Source: Stenotrophomonas nitritireducens (GTDB taxonomy: Bacteria; Pseudomonadota; Gammaproteobacteria; Xanthomonadales; Xanthomonadaceae). Taken from it: DNA of 64,000 nt. The notes under the pieces were generated by a model. The model worked only from the letters and a program-made list of their open reading frames with translations. It did no database searches and was not told the origin of the DNA. A program made the translations under genes and the position numbers. Below, piece after piece: positions 8,017 to 17,825 of the stretch; within the stretch, counting starts at the first letter, position 1; each line of letters begins with the position of its first letter. The stretch lies in contig NZ_CP016756.1 of NCBI RefSeq assembly GCF_001700965.1, positions 1,364,001 through 1,428,000 on the forward strand, given 5' to 3'.

Positions 8017-9447
8017 TCACGGCACGGCAGCGCCAGGCGCTACCAGCGCCGTGCGCACAGCAACACGGTTGCGGCCCGCATGCTTGGCCGCATACAACGC
8101 GGTATCCGCCTCGGCCAGCAGCTTGCCGATATCGGCCATGCCCGGGTTTTGCAGGAAGGACGCGCCAATGCTGATGGTGATCGTCCCCTCTGGCAGCGCC
8201 AGTGTTTCCACCGCCGCCCGCAGGGTTTCGGCAAGCAGAACCGTATCGTCCAGCGTACTGTCGGCCACGATCACCGCGAACTCCTCGCCGCCATAGCGCG
8301 CCAGGCTGTCCCCTGCGCGCCGTACATTCGCCTGCAGGGCCGCCGCAACCGCCTGCAGGCAGCGATCACCGGCCGGGTGGCCGTGCGCATCGTTGAACGC
8401 CTTGAAGTGATCGATATCGACCAGCAGCAGGCCCAGCCCGGCGCCGCTGCGGCGCATGCGGTTCCATTCGGCCTGCAGCACCGTATCGAACTGACGGCGG
8501 TTTGCCACACCGGTCAGCGCGTCCTTGCGCGCCAGCTGGTCCAGCGCCGCCTGCCGCTCCAGCAGGTCGGCCTGCAACAACGTACTGCGCAGGCCGAACC
8601 CCAGCGTGGCAACCACGAACCCGGCCACCGCCAGCGGACGCGCATGGTCCACCACCAGGGTGCCAACCACCAGCAACAACAGCGGCAGGATGATAGGTCC
8701 GCCCGCCTGCACCAACCGCGCCAGGCGCGGGCTCGGCAGGAACCGGGCATGCGGTGCCGGGCGCAGCGCAAGCACCCCCAGCAACAGGAAGGGCAGATCA
8801 ATCAGCAGGTCGTTGTACGCGCCAAACGAATCCTGCGATGCAACGTGATTGATGTAACCGGCACTGAGCAGATAGGCCAGCGCATACAGTGCCAGCACGC
8901 GGAACAGGTTGCGGCGCTCCGCGGTATCCGTGGCCAGCCAACGCACCAGCGCAAACAACGCGATGCACAGGTTCTGGATGTCGAACATGTAGCGCACGTT
9001 CGACATCGCCGCGGTGTCGGCGTCAATGCGGTTGGCGAAATAGCCGGTATGCACGAAGAACAGCACGCCCAGCAGCGCCGCCATGGACGCATCAATCAGG
9101 CTGATGCTCGGCCGTTCATGGCGCGCACGGGCAAGAATGAATACCAGTGGCACGGCATACAGCACATACAGCAGCAGGCTGGCGCGCGGGGTCAGGTCGG
9201 CACGGGCGGCCCCCAGGGCATCGACCAGATTGATGGCCATGCCGCCAGCCCATAACAGCATCGACAGCGCTATCGCATACCAATCCAAGGCCACCCGACC
9301 GCGACGCGCCCGGCGCAGGCAAGCAGCGCCGGCCAGCAAGGGCGCCGCCACCAGGAAAACAAACGAGCCAACACCGGCCGGGCCAGCCCCCAACGCCAGG
9401 ACCAGCCCGTGACAGAGCAGAAACAGCAGCGCCAGCACCCGCGGCAT
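8017..9447 (-). CDS. Membrane diguanylate cyclase (GGDEF domain)
   Basis: The 476-residue protein has roughly eight hydrophobic segments in its first 300 residues and then a GGDEF domain. The active loop is GGEEF, an active variant, and the inhibitory I-site RxxD is present as RAGD exactly five residues upstream, so product feedback is expected. It should make cyclic di-GMP from two GTP at the inner membrane. The start at 9447 (MPRVLALLFL) begins the first membrane helix; an upstream in-frame extension is probably not coding. Confidence 0.9.
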   Translation of the reverse strand: MPRVLALLFLLCHGLVLALGAGPAGVGSFVFLVAAPLLAGAACLRRARRGRVALDWYAIALSMLLWAGGMAINLVDALGAARADLTPRASLLLYVLYAVPLVFILARARHERPSISLIDASMAALLGVLFFVHTGYFANRIDADTAAMSNVRYMFDIQNLCIALFALVRWLATDTAERRNLFRVLALYALAYLLSAGYINHVASQDSFGAYNDLLIDLPFLLLGVLALRPAPHARFLPSPRLARLVQAGGPIILPLLLLVVGTLVVDHARPLAVAGFVVATLGFGLRSTLLQADLLERQAALDQLARKDALTGVANRRQFDTVLQAEWNRMRRSGAGLGLLLVDIDHFKAFNDAHGHPAGDRCLQAVAAALQANVRRAGDSLARYGGEEFAVIVADSTLDDTVLLAETLRAAVETLALPEGTITISIGASFLQNPGMADIGKLLAEADTALYAAKHAGRNRVAVRTALVAPGAAVP

Positions 9448-9583
9448 GCATTCCCCTATCGCCAAAGCGGTATCGGGAAGATAGCGCGGGCGACGCGGCC
9501 ACAACGTGACCCAGACCCCGCCCTGCATGACCAGGCAGATGTACTTCCGCCTGTGCAGGACAGCGCGCTGTCGAGACCGCCCT

Positions 9584-9696
9584 GTAGTGCCGAGCCATGC
9601 TCGGCAGAGGCTCTACCAGCAAAGCCCGTTAGCGCCGAGCCATGCTCGGCAGAAGCTCCACCGACAAAGCCCAAGCCGAGCATGGCTCGGCTCTAC
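9584..9696. repeat. SMAG-type GTAG repeats (three copies)
   Basis: Two forward copies (GTAGTGCCGAGCCATGCTCGGCA and a diverged TTAGCGCCGAGCC copy) and one reverse copy ending CTCTAC lie between the cyclase start and the fghA stop. The arrangement matches the array at 1628-1745. Confidence 0.88.
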
Positions 9697-9706
9697 ATAA
9701 ATCAAC

Positions 9707-10534
9707 TCAGCGCATCGCCTCGGTATGGTGCGCGATGTGATCGCCGATGAAGCTGCTGATGAAGTAATAACTGTGGTCGTATCCCGGCTGCATGCGCAGC
9801 TGCAGCGGATGCCCGGCTGCTTCGCACGCGGCCTGCAACAGCTCCGGGCGCAACTGGTTCTGCAGGAATTCATCCGCACCGCCCTGATCGATCAACAACG
9901 GCAGTTTCTCCTGCGCACTGGCGACCAGCTCAGTGGCGTCATACGCCTTCCAGACCTCGCGATCCTCGCCCAGGTAAGCGGCAAACGCCTTCTTCCCCCA
10001 GCCCACCTGCGACGGCGCCACGATCGGCGAGAACGCCGACACGCTGCGATAGCGGCCCGGGTTCTTCAAGGCAATGGTCAGCGCACCGTGCCCACCCATC
10101 GAATGCCCGCTGATCGCCCGCACCGCGCTCGCCGGGACATTGGCCTCCACCCATGCCGGCAACTCATCAACGATGTAGTCGTACATGCGGTAGTGCCGCG
10201 CCCACGGCTCGCGCGTGGCATTGAGGTAGAAGCCGGCGCCCTTGCCCAGGTCATAGCCCTCGGCATCGGCAACGGACTCACCACGCGGGCTGGTATCCGG
10301 CGCCACTAGGATGATGCCGTGCTCGGCCGCATAACGCTGTGCACCGGCCTTGGTGATGAAGTTCTGCTCGGTGCAGGTCAGGCCACTAAGCCAATACAGC
10401 ACCGGGCACTGGCCGTGCTCGGCCTGCGGCGGCAGGTAGACGCCGACCGTCATCTCGCAGCCCAGCACCTTGGAGTCGTGCCGGTACACGTCCTGCCAGC
10501 CGCCGAAGCAGGCGCGGTGTTCGAGTCGTTGCAT
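9707..10534 (-). CDS. fghA: S-formylglutathione hydrolase
   Basis: The 275-residue esterase-D-type alpha/beta hydrolase carries the nucleophile motif GHSMGGHG (Ser145), Asp221 (in DQGGADEF) and His254 (in GYDHSYYF). It also has the family segment [13 protein letters not shown]. It hydrolyses S-formylglutathione to formate and glutathione, the last step of glutathione-dependent formaldehyde removal. It is the last gene of the frmR-frmA-fghA operon, 90 bases after frmA; the gap holds a single REP. Confidence 0.95.
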   Translation of the reverse strand: MQRLEHRACFGGWQDVYRHDSKVLGCEMTVGVYLPPQAEHGQCPVLYWLSGLTCTEQNFITKAGAQRYAAEHGIILVAPDTSPRGESVADAEGYDLGKGAGFYLNATREPWARHYRMYDYIVDELPAWVEANVPASAVRAISGHSMGGHGALTIALKNPGRYRSVSAFSPIVAPSQVGWGKKAFAAYLGEDREVWKAYDATELVASAQEKLPLLIDQGGADEFLQNQLRPELLQAACEAAGHPLQLRMQPGYDHSYYFISSFIGDHIAHHTEAMR

Positions 10535-10591
10535 GGGTTGGAATCCTTGGTTGCTGGGTTGCTGGATCTGGTGCGACTGATGGTGTGTGAA

Positions 10592-10616
10592 CTTCGCGGC
10601 TTACGCCGCTCCCACA
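10592..10616. repeat. Single GTAGGAGC-type REP (reverse copy)
   Basis: One copy of CTTCGCGGCTTACGCCGCTCCCAC lies inside the frmA-fghA gap. A REP hairpin here could lower fghA expression or protect the frmA message end. Confidence 0.75.
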
Positions 10617-10624
10617 ACGCGGTT

Positions 10625-11785
<1,161 letters not shown>

Positions 11786-12061
11786 TTATTTGAGATAGGA
11801 ACGGATCAGGCTGGACATCTCGGCAACGCGGGTGGCGCGCTGCGCGTCGGAGCGCGCAGGCTGGCCGAACTCCTCACGCAGGTGGGCTTCCATCACCTCG
11901 GACATCAGCCCGTTGACCGCACCACGGATGGCCGCGATCTGCTGCAGCACCGGATTGCAATCGGCACCGGCCTCCAAGGCACGCTCCAGCGCATCGCACT
12001 GGCCACGGATGCGCTTGACCCGAGCCAGGACCTTCTTTTTCTCTTCGGGGGAATGCGGCAT
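11786..12061 (-). CDS. frmR: Formaldehyde-responsive repressor FrmR (CsoR/RcnR family)
   Basis: The 91-residue helical protein keeps the residues used by FrmR: Pro2, Cys35 and His60 fall at exactly those positions. In E. coli FrmR formaldehyde cross-links Pro2 to Cys35 and releases DNA. The start at 12061 places Pro at position 2, which supports it; the longer open frame upstream does not. It is first in the frmR-frmA-fghA operon and should repress its own promoter. Confidence 0.94.
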   Translation of the reverse strand: MPHSPEEKKKVLARVKRIRGQCDALERALEAGADCNPVLQQIAAIRGAVNGLMSEVMEAHLREEFGQPARSDAQRATRVAEMSSLIRSYLK

Positions 12062-12079
12062 GGCTGCGCCCGTATCCTG

Positions 12080-12094
12080 TACTGGGGGATAGTA
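12080..12094. promoter_or_regulatory. FrmR/RcnR-type operator
   Basis: TACT-GGGGG-AT-AGTA lies 18 bases upstream of the frmR ATG. It has the same half-sites and 7-base G-rich spacer as the E. coli RcnR-type site TACT-G6-N-AGTA. It probably overlaps the frm promoter and binds FrmR. Confidence 0.85.
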
Positions 12095-12143
12095 TATTTG
12101 CCCGCGCCGGCATTTGCCAACTGCCCGCCTCGTGTGTACGGAT

Positions 12144-12203
12144 AGCCATAGTCTGTGCCTCATGTACAGACTATGGCTAATTTGACTTGTACAGACTATG
12201 GCT
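12144..12203. repeat. Three copies of AGCCATAGTCTGT / ACAGACTATGGCT
   Basis: One inverted copy (12144-12156) and two direct copies (12166-12178 and 12191-12203) share a perfect 13-base core. The two direct copies also share the flanking TGT and start 25 bases apart. They lie upstream of the frm operator at the point where base composition changes. They could be a regulator's operator array or a mark of island integration; I cannot tell which. Confidence 0.7.
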
Positions 12204-12206
12204 GAT

Positions 12207-12794
12207 GCAGTCTCCAACGGCCTAGGCATCGGAAGCAGGTTCAATCGGCTGAACGGTCCGCAAACCTCTGTCGCCATACCACCACCGACCGCTTCCGACC
12301 AGTAGCGGCCACCTACGACTCTCTGGCCGACATGCATCGTTCTGGATGATCAGCATCTGGCCGGCCCAGACGTCACGGATAAGGTAGCCACCAACTCCTA
12401 TGACTGGACTCAGTACCGGAGCTCCCCAAAATGATGCCTTGCACGCGTGTATCACACCCCTGCTTGCTGAGAAATCGGGAACATCCGGCAGAGCTATCGC
12501 ATCAGCGCCCCTCGCCGGCCTCGCCACACGACAGCCACTTGAGCCGAATTTCCAGGCCTACAGCCCCGGCGCTAACGCGCCGCTGTTGGCTCGGTTATAG
12601 GCGGACTCGACTTGCACGGATCGGTCGTTGGGAGCACTATTGCCTCCAAGGCTTCGTCGGCCTGAGCTTCGAGCGGCTCCAACCGGACGGCATCATCTGC
12701 AAATGGGTCATCCACTCCAGCCATCACCCGATATCCCTGGGCGCCGGCCAAGTAATCGCTCGATTGGTCCAGCGCATCACCACGGAGAAATCGC
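12207..12794. other. 588-base region without a supported gene
   Basis: Short frames exist on both strands (for example minus 12222-12527 and minus 12572-12817), but none shows a family motif or a convincing ribosome site, and the second overlaps the start of the following gene. The region may be decayed sequence at the left edge of the island. Confidence 0.5.
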
Positions 12795-13724
12795 GTGAAT
12801 ATTGGCCTTTCCGACATTACCCGTTCGTTCCGCTCTCATAGCGGAGTCTCTGGCAAGACCATCCAGCATGGACATGCACAGCAGCTTTTGGTCGCAGCAT
12901 TCGGTTACAAGACGCTCGCCTCCTGCCAGGCTGCCAAGGCGTCCGACGAAGAGCCCGAAAACTTCAACCAAGTTCGGCACATCGTGCTTGACCGAGCAAG
13001 TCTGACTCAACGTGCAACCGAGCTTGGTGTTGAGTGCGACATCGATCAGCTGTCGCACTTTCTGGCCAACGCATTCGCAGACCGCCTAGCAGGAGTCGTA
13101 CTGCACCACTCCTACAGTGATCTCGATGACTACATCCGGGTCCAGATCACGCAACTGGTAGAGAACAACGGCCGCGTCATTGGCGAGATGGCACAGCTCA
13201 ATCACGACGGCCTGGGTGAAGTCTACTTCGATCTGCAAATTGATCTTGATCAGATCCAAGTGGGCGAGTCTCTTTCGAGCCACATCACCGGCTATGTGAG
13301 CCTTAATCTGGATACCGAACGTCCTTACACAGGCACGACGATTGATTTCCGGCTCTCCCTCACTGTCGAACGGCTGGGGAAGCGCTGCTACAGTGCGTTT
13401 GAGTACGTAATAACGAACGTAGTTGCGAGGACACCTTGGGACTACGACGATGATGATTACGGCGAACCGCCGGTTCGCACTAGGGCCGAGGTCATCGCTG
13501 AGCTTCTTGGCTGGAGCGTTGATGAAGTCGACAACTTACAGGACGTGGACGAAATGCCTCTTGATGGCAGTAGTGGCGAAATGATCTACGGCTATCTGAT
13601 CGACTTCACCGACTACGCAAGCCCTGAGGTCGCAACCAGAATCATGCGGGAACACGGGACGCTGCAGTTCAACGTGGGGCCGGATTTCTTCGACGGAGTA
13701 CGTTACGACGGATGGCCGCACTGA
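12795..13724 (+). CDS. Unrecognised protein with glyoxalase-related N-terminal segment
   Basis: The 309-residue protein uses a GTG start supported by GGAG ten bases upstream. Residues about 6-50 (ITRSFRSHSG..., HAQQLLVAAFGYKTLASCQAA) resemble the helical HSQALELxAxxxGFxxWxxLxA segment found at the N-terminus of proteins annotated as glyoxalase-superfamily related on plasmids and islands. The rest is unrecognised, acidic and rich in beta-type stretches, with a DYDDDDYGEPP acidic patch near residue 220. It has no membrane segment and is followed by a perfect terminator hairpin, so it is probably a single-gene unit. Confidence 0.6.
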   Translation: MNIGLSDITRSFRSHSGVSGKTIQHGHAQQLLVAAFGYKTLASCQAAKASDEEPENFNQVRHIVLDRASLTQRATELGVECDIDQLSHFLANAFADRLAGVVLHHSYSDLDDYIRVQITQLVENNGRVIGEMAQLNHDGLGEVYFDLQIDLDQIQVGESLSSHITGYVSLNLDTERPYTGTTIDFRLSLTVERLGKRCYSAFEYVITNVVARTPWDYDDDDYGEPPVRTRAEVIAELLGWSVDEVDNLQDVDEMPLDGSSGEMIYGYLIDFTDYASPEVATRIMREHGTLQFNVGPDFFDGVRYDGWPH

Positions 13725-13773
13725 CTGAGCGGTGATTCTAAGCCGGACCGTGGCCCTGTGCCGCCTATCCGGG

Positions 13774-13804
13774 CCCCAAGCTGCGCTTACCGCGCAGCTT
13801 GGGG
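13774..13804 (+). terminator. Strong 13-bp hairpin terminator
   Basis: A perfect stem pairs CCCCAAGCTGCGC with GCGCAGCTTGGGG over a TTACC loop. It sits 50 bases after the plus-strand gene and before the converging minus-strand operon end. The T tract is weak. Confidence 0.75.
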
Positions 13805-13948
13805 TGCTTATGTCGCTGTATAGCGTATGGAGGGAAAGCTAATTCAACGTCATGATCGCCTGTAGAGCCCGAATCATTGCGTAGCTCGTCTTGATAGCTG
13901 CTCCGTCAGTTCATGAGTAAGGTAGCTGCTTTCGCAGTTAACCGCCCC

Positions 13949-14896
13949 TTAGGCGTCACGCTCGGCAGTGTGCCGCCAGAAGTTCGCACTGTAGTTATTG
14001 AGCTGTCTACTGTAGCTATCTAGGACAACCGGAAAGACCGCGGGCACATCATCAGCGGTCCCGCCACTTCGGAAGAAGTCCCGAACGCTCCACAACGCCA
14101 ATCTCTTCAGGTGGTCCCACTCCGCATAGAGTTTATCCTGATGTTCTCTGTTCTCGACTGCGGCACTGGGCTTCCGCTTTGAAGATGGATGCAGGTAGTC
14201 CGTTCTGGGCACAACGGTGTGAGTGAATTTGATAGATCCGTCGACCCAAGCATCGCGGGCGTCAGCCCTCCACCGAAAGCTGACGCAGACAGACATGCTA
14301 GCCCTGAGGTTCATCGGCACGATCACATCGTCAAATACGCGAAAGAGCTCTCCATCTTGAACTTCCTTCTCAAGGGCCTCTCGCGTACGTCGAAACGCTG
14401 AGCTTAGGGAACTGCCTGCCTGGTAGGCCGAGGCCCCTGTCGATTCTGTCTTCTTCGGCGCTTTGGATACAGCAAAAGCCCGGAGCGCGGACTCGAACTC
14501 GTGCAACTTCCTGGCAACGTAGGCACCGCAGGAATCGAGGCCGAACGGACTTAGTGCAAGGCTGTTCCGATTATCCAGGCAATGGGAAATTGCTGCATCC
14601 AACGCACTCGCATCGACAGCATTTATAGCGTCAATTTCATACTTCGAAAAGTTGAGATGACCCACGATTTGCTCCCTAGGACTATTCACTCGATCAATCG
14701 GTAATGTAGCTGCCCAGCCAGTATGTGGTGAATTTTCCAACGCTTCGTAGACATCAAATGTCAGCCTTGAGTCGCATGACGCCCAGCAGTCAAAAGCGGC
14801 CACGGGCTCATGAGCGGGCCAGCATAAATCAATAATCAGTGACTGCCCTGCCTTACTCGCAGGCTCGCTCCACGGCGCCCCAGATTGCCTCAACAT
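13949..14896 (-). CDS. Island operon gene 4, unrecognised protein (315 aa)
   Basis: This is the last gene of the four-gene minus-strand operon. The ATG at 14896 overlaps the preceding gene by 44 bases; no better start is visible downstream, and the overlap suggests coupled translation. The protein looks soluble, with mixed charge. A central segment FRVFDDVIVPMNLRASMSV is followed by a run of alternating hydrophobic residues and a helical C-terminus. I do not recognise a family. Its codons are less GC-biased than the flanking core genes, as for the whole operon. Confidence 0.7.
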   Translation of the reverse strand: MLRQSGAPWSEPASKAGQSLIIDLCWPAHEPVAAFDCWASCDSRLTFDVYEALENSPHTGWAATLPIDRVNSPREQIVGHLNFSKYEIDAINAVDASALDAAISHCLDNRNSLALSPFGLDSCGAYVARKLHEFESALRAFAVSKAPKKTESTGASAYQAGSSLSSAFRRTREALEKEVQDGELFRVFDDVIVPMNLRASMSVCVSFRWRADARDAWVDGSIKFTHTVVPRTDYLHPSSKRKPSAAVENREHQDKLYAEWDHLKRLALWSVRDFFRSGGTADDVPAVFPVVLDSYSRQLNNYSANFWRHTAERDA

Positions 14897-15533
14897 CCTT
14901 CCGTGGCAACGTGGTACTCACCGACGCCGTCTTACTAACGATGAGGCGCGACTTTGCGCCAGACAGGTCGGGAAGGGCCATCTCGATCTTTCCGATGGAC
15001 GCCTTGTGCTGCGGGTAAAGCTTCAGTGCCCGTTCGAGCGCATCAAGTTGATCTGAAACGGATATGTCTGCGACAACATTCTCTGCCAGTTGCGCTCCGG
15101 CGATCTTCACAAACTTGACGTGACACCTCCCGAGTTCAGACTGCACAAATCGCTTCAAGCTAACCAAGTTAAGTCGTGGAACCTGAACAGATACGTCGTG
15201 ATCAAGCAAGCTCGAAATGAACATGACAAAGTCGCTAACAGACCGAGGCGGATCGACAATGACGAACCCGCAAGGCGTCGGCCGAAGACGAAACTCAGTA
15301 ATGGAGAAGCCTATCCGCTCTACCGTCGAAGCGCCGCCACTCGGCAAAAATTCTTGCTCCTCGTACGCGAACCTTTGTATGTAGCGCCCTTCAATCAAGC
15401 TGTTTGTAGCCTTCGTCAGCCGAACGCCGCGGCCCGTTTCCTCACTGAAGCCCTCTACCTCCAGCCGTCCCCGTAGAAACAGAAATTGTTTCGGAGACGC
15501 GGACCATTGGTAGAAGCGATATCGACTAGTCAT
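14853..15533 (-). CDS. Island operon gene 3, unrecognised protein (226 aa)
   Basis: The start at 15533 (MTSRYRFYQW) overlaps the end of gene 2 by eight bases; an ATG at 15548 is an alternative. The protein has a beta-rich N-terminal half (FLRGRLEVEGF, GFVIVDPPRSVSDFVMFISSLL) and a helical C-terminal half. No catalytic motif is obvious. Together with genes 1, 2 and 4 it forms a tightly packed unit, which argues for a shared complex or pathway. Confidence 0.7.
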   Translation of the reverse strand: MTSRYRFYQWSASPKQFLFLRGRLEVEGFSEETGRGVRLTKATNSLIEGRYIQRFAYEEQEFLPSGGASTVERIGFSITEFRLRPTPCGFVIVDPPRSVSDFVMFISSLLDHDVSVQVPRLNLVSLKRFVQSELGRCHVKFVKIAGAQLAENVVADISVSDQLDALERALKLYPQHKASIGKIEMALPDLSGAKSRLIVSKTASVSTTLPRKDVEAIWGAVERACE

Positions 15534-16842
15534 CCTTGTTGGCCTCATCTGGGGTTTCGCCTTCGTCAGCCGCTTCAGATGCTTCTTGCTCTGGTGCGAC
15601 AGCATCATGAATCACATCAGAGTTTCCTTGTCCGGCCTCATCGCCTCCACCACTGTCATCCGATGCCTCGGTAGCGGCACTAGGCTCCACGGATGCCAGG
15701 GCTTCTTTGGATGCATGCTCCAGAAGCTTCATGTAATGGGAGTTCTCAATCTCGGTGCAAGGCCTGGAAGTCTTCAAGAACTCCACACCATCTCCGCTCT
15801 TCTTTCGATCAATCACACCCTTGACCTTGTAGCGGAATCCACTGCATTCCTGCGAGTTTTCAAAAGCCGCCTCGAACTGTACGATCTTTCCCTTCTCAGA
15901 CACCTCTTCACTAGTCCATTCCATTCCAAAGAGGAAAAAATGCTTCTTCAGCATCTGGAATTCTGGGCTAGTCAGAAGCGATACGCCTCGAAGAATCGCG
16001 CCTCTCACCTCATTGCCGACCAGATCAAGATCGGATTCACCTTCTGGAACGTTGCCGTCACCATCATCGGACAATTCTTCAGCTTCAACGTCCATGTCGC
16101 CACTCCCCGCGTCGAGAGCCTCGTGCCCACCAGAGCCGCCCTCCGAACCTAATATCGGCATGGAACGCTCCACTTGCACCTTGCTCACGTCTGACAGCTT
16201 CATACCAGCCACACCGTGGATAAGTGTAAGGAAGAAATTCGTACGACTCGCCGCGCCATGCAAATGAGAGAGGTCAATCTTTCGCGCCTCTACCGCTTCC
16301 GTCTTGCCCGCAGCTAGCGCCTTCATCAACGCCTCGGGGACTGCAGACATCCGTTCATTGGCCTCATGTCTCACACTTAGACCATCTGGCCCCACTTCAA
16401 GCCTGATCGACCCATCTCGGATGCGCTTTTGCCTCAATCGGGTTTTTGCAGGATCAAGCTCTGAGTACGTCGCTGTCAGCAGAAAAGGCGCACCTGAGCT
16501 CTTGGTAAACTTCAGCGAGTCCAGTAGTGGAGCGTCAGAACCCTTTTTTAGCGCTACAACGGCCTTGCGAACGTCTGCGTCTGAGAATTTCCCTGGAACA
16601 GTGGCGGAGGTGTATCGCTCGGCCCTATCAGCTCTCGCAGTAGTATCAAGGAGCCAATTAAGGTCATTGAGATCCAGAGTCCACATGGATATCTGGTCAA
16701 AAAGATCAGCCTTGGTCGCCTCATCCGATACGATAATTCCACGGCGAAGCAAGAAATCTCTCAAGACATCGTGGGTCACGCGTTGCCGGGAGCTTTCCAG
16801 CAAGTCGCGTATATCCTTGTTGTCTGCGAAATACATAGTCAT
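15526..16842 (-). CDS. Island operon gene 2, large acidic protein (438 aa)
   Basis: The ATG overlaps the stop of gene 1 as ATGA and follows a strong GGAGGAG ribosome site. The N-terminus (about residues 20-60, with VLRDFLLRRGII and TKADLFDQIS) is helical and somewhat like a SAP or winged-helix DNA-binding segment, which is a guess. A highly acidic Asp/Glu/Gly linker lies near 235-275, and the last 60 residues are again acidic and low in complexity. No enzyme motif is seen. It may be a scaffold or nucleic-acid-binding partner of the nuclease-like gene 1. Confidence 0.72.
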   Translation of the reverse strand: MTMYFADNKDIRDLLESSRQRVTHDVLRDFLLRRGIIVSDEATKADLFDQISMWTLDLNDLNWLLDTTARADRAERYTSATVPGKFSDADVRKAVVALKKGSDAPLLDSLKFTKSSGAPFLLTATYSELDPAKTRLRQKRIRDGSIRLEVGPDGLSVRHEANERMSAVPEALMKALAAGKTEAVEARKIDLSHLHGAASRTNFFLTLIHGVAGMKLSDVSKVQVERSMPILGSEGGSGGHEALDAGSGDMDVEAEELSDDGDGNVPEGESDLDLVGNEVRGAILRGVSLLTSPEFQMLKKHFFLFGMEWTSEEVSEKGKIVQFEAAFENSQECSGFRYKVKGVIDRKKSGDGVEFLKTSRPCTEIENSHYMKLLEHASKEALASVEPSAATEASDDSGGGDEAGQGNSDVIHDAVAPEQEASEAADEGETPDEANKDD

Positions 16843-17825
16843 GGACGCTCCTCCATGCCCAACTTCACCTTACTAAACACCTTGATCACATCTGAAATAT
16901 GCTCAACGCTCACTCGTGCTAAGCGATCACGTACCTCTTGGAGATCGTTGACATCAGCGACGTAGCTATCAACCGCTCTTTTGAATGTTGCAGACGCATT
17001 CTCAACAGCATTAGCCATTCGAATCTGTATCTCATCACAATTACTTAGAAGCTGATATCTAAACAAATAGTCCAAGATATACTTAAACTCATCTACGCTT
17101 TCTCCGCTTCTTGAATAATAGATCAGAGCACCAGTTGTGGCCTTACCTGACTTACCATCAACTATGTATTCGCAAACAATAAGGGGGCCACAGAGCGTCT
17201 CAATAGTTGCGGACCTTGCGTGAGGCTCCCTCGACGGCTCCCCAATTAAATCGGGGTAAAAAAACCAGAACTTTGAATCGTCCGCTGGCAGCTTTTTCTT
17301 CCCTCTCAGCACATTAATGTCATTTGCCACTGTTGCAAGGTACGAAACGACATACGGACCAATTACGTGGATCATCGTAGAATCTGTAAGCCCCGTTTTC
17401 GCAGAGCTCGATTCAGCGAGCAGCTTATTGAAATCTCCTTTGTATTCGCCATCATGGTTGTATATGAATAGAAGGCCACGTACGTCATCCTTCGTATCCG
17501 GCGCCAAGTAGAGATCCTGCCAAGCTTCACTGACGCCCGCGCAGGTGGCGGAAATGCCTAGCGACGCGATCGCCTTGCTAACTTGCTGTTTCGTTATCGA
17601 GTCTTTCGCGAAGCTTTTCAGATCAGTTGTGAAATATACCGTAGTGTCGGAATAGGGATGCTTGTATCGGAAGACGACGTCACTTGGATGCGTCGGTTTG
17701 TCATGTTCCGGAGTCACGCACTCCCAGTTCTGATCGCTGGGCAAAATCCTTTCCCAGCCGAAAACTTCAAAGATGTCCTCAGACACCTTTTCCGCCATTT
17801 TGGCTATATTTGCAGTCTCAGACAT
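16839..17825 (-). CDS. Island operon gene 1, PD-(D/E)XK nuclease-like protein (328 aa)
   Basis: The protein has the arrangement of a PD-(D/E)XK nuclease: a helix with Glu18 (SEDIFEVFGW), then HPSDVVF (Asp49), then a strand VYFTTDLKSF whose Asp68-Leu-Lys70 fits the (D/E)xK triad. Helices carrying TKQQVSKAIASL follow. The C-terminal half is unrecognised. AGGGGGAAAG precedes the ATG, so this is the first gene of the operon, and a 384-base AT-richer region upstream carries the promoter. Nuclease-headed operons of this kind are common in phage-defence islands; function here is inferred. Confidence 0.72.
   Translation of the reverse strand: MSETANIAKMAEKVSEDIFEVFGWERILPSDQNWECVTPEHDKPTHPSDVVFRYKHPYSDTTVYFTTDLKSFAKDSITKQQVSKAIASLGISATCAGVSEAWQDLYLAPDTKDDVRGLLFIYNHDGEYKGDFNKLLAESSSAKTGLTDSTMIHVIGPYVVSYLATVANDINVLRGKKKLPADDSKFWFFYPDLIGEPSREPHARSATIETLCGPLIVCEYIVDGKSGKATTGALIYYSRSGESVDEFKYILDYLFRYQLLSNCDEIQIRMANAVENASATFKRAVDSYVADVNDLQEVRDRLARVSVEHISDVIKVFSKVKLGMEERP

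Noticed and set aside
12222..12527. Minus-strand frame of 101 codons (VLSPVIGVGGYLIRDVW...) in the island's left gap
   Set aside because: No ribosome site, no recognised motif; treated as probable non-coding or decayed sequence.
12572..12817. Minus-strand 81-codon frame with plausible composition
   Set aside because: It overlaps the start and ribosome site of the supported gene at 12795 and has no motif; likely a shadow.
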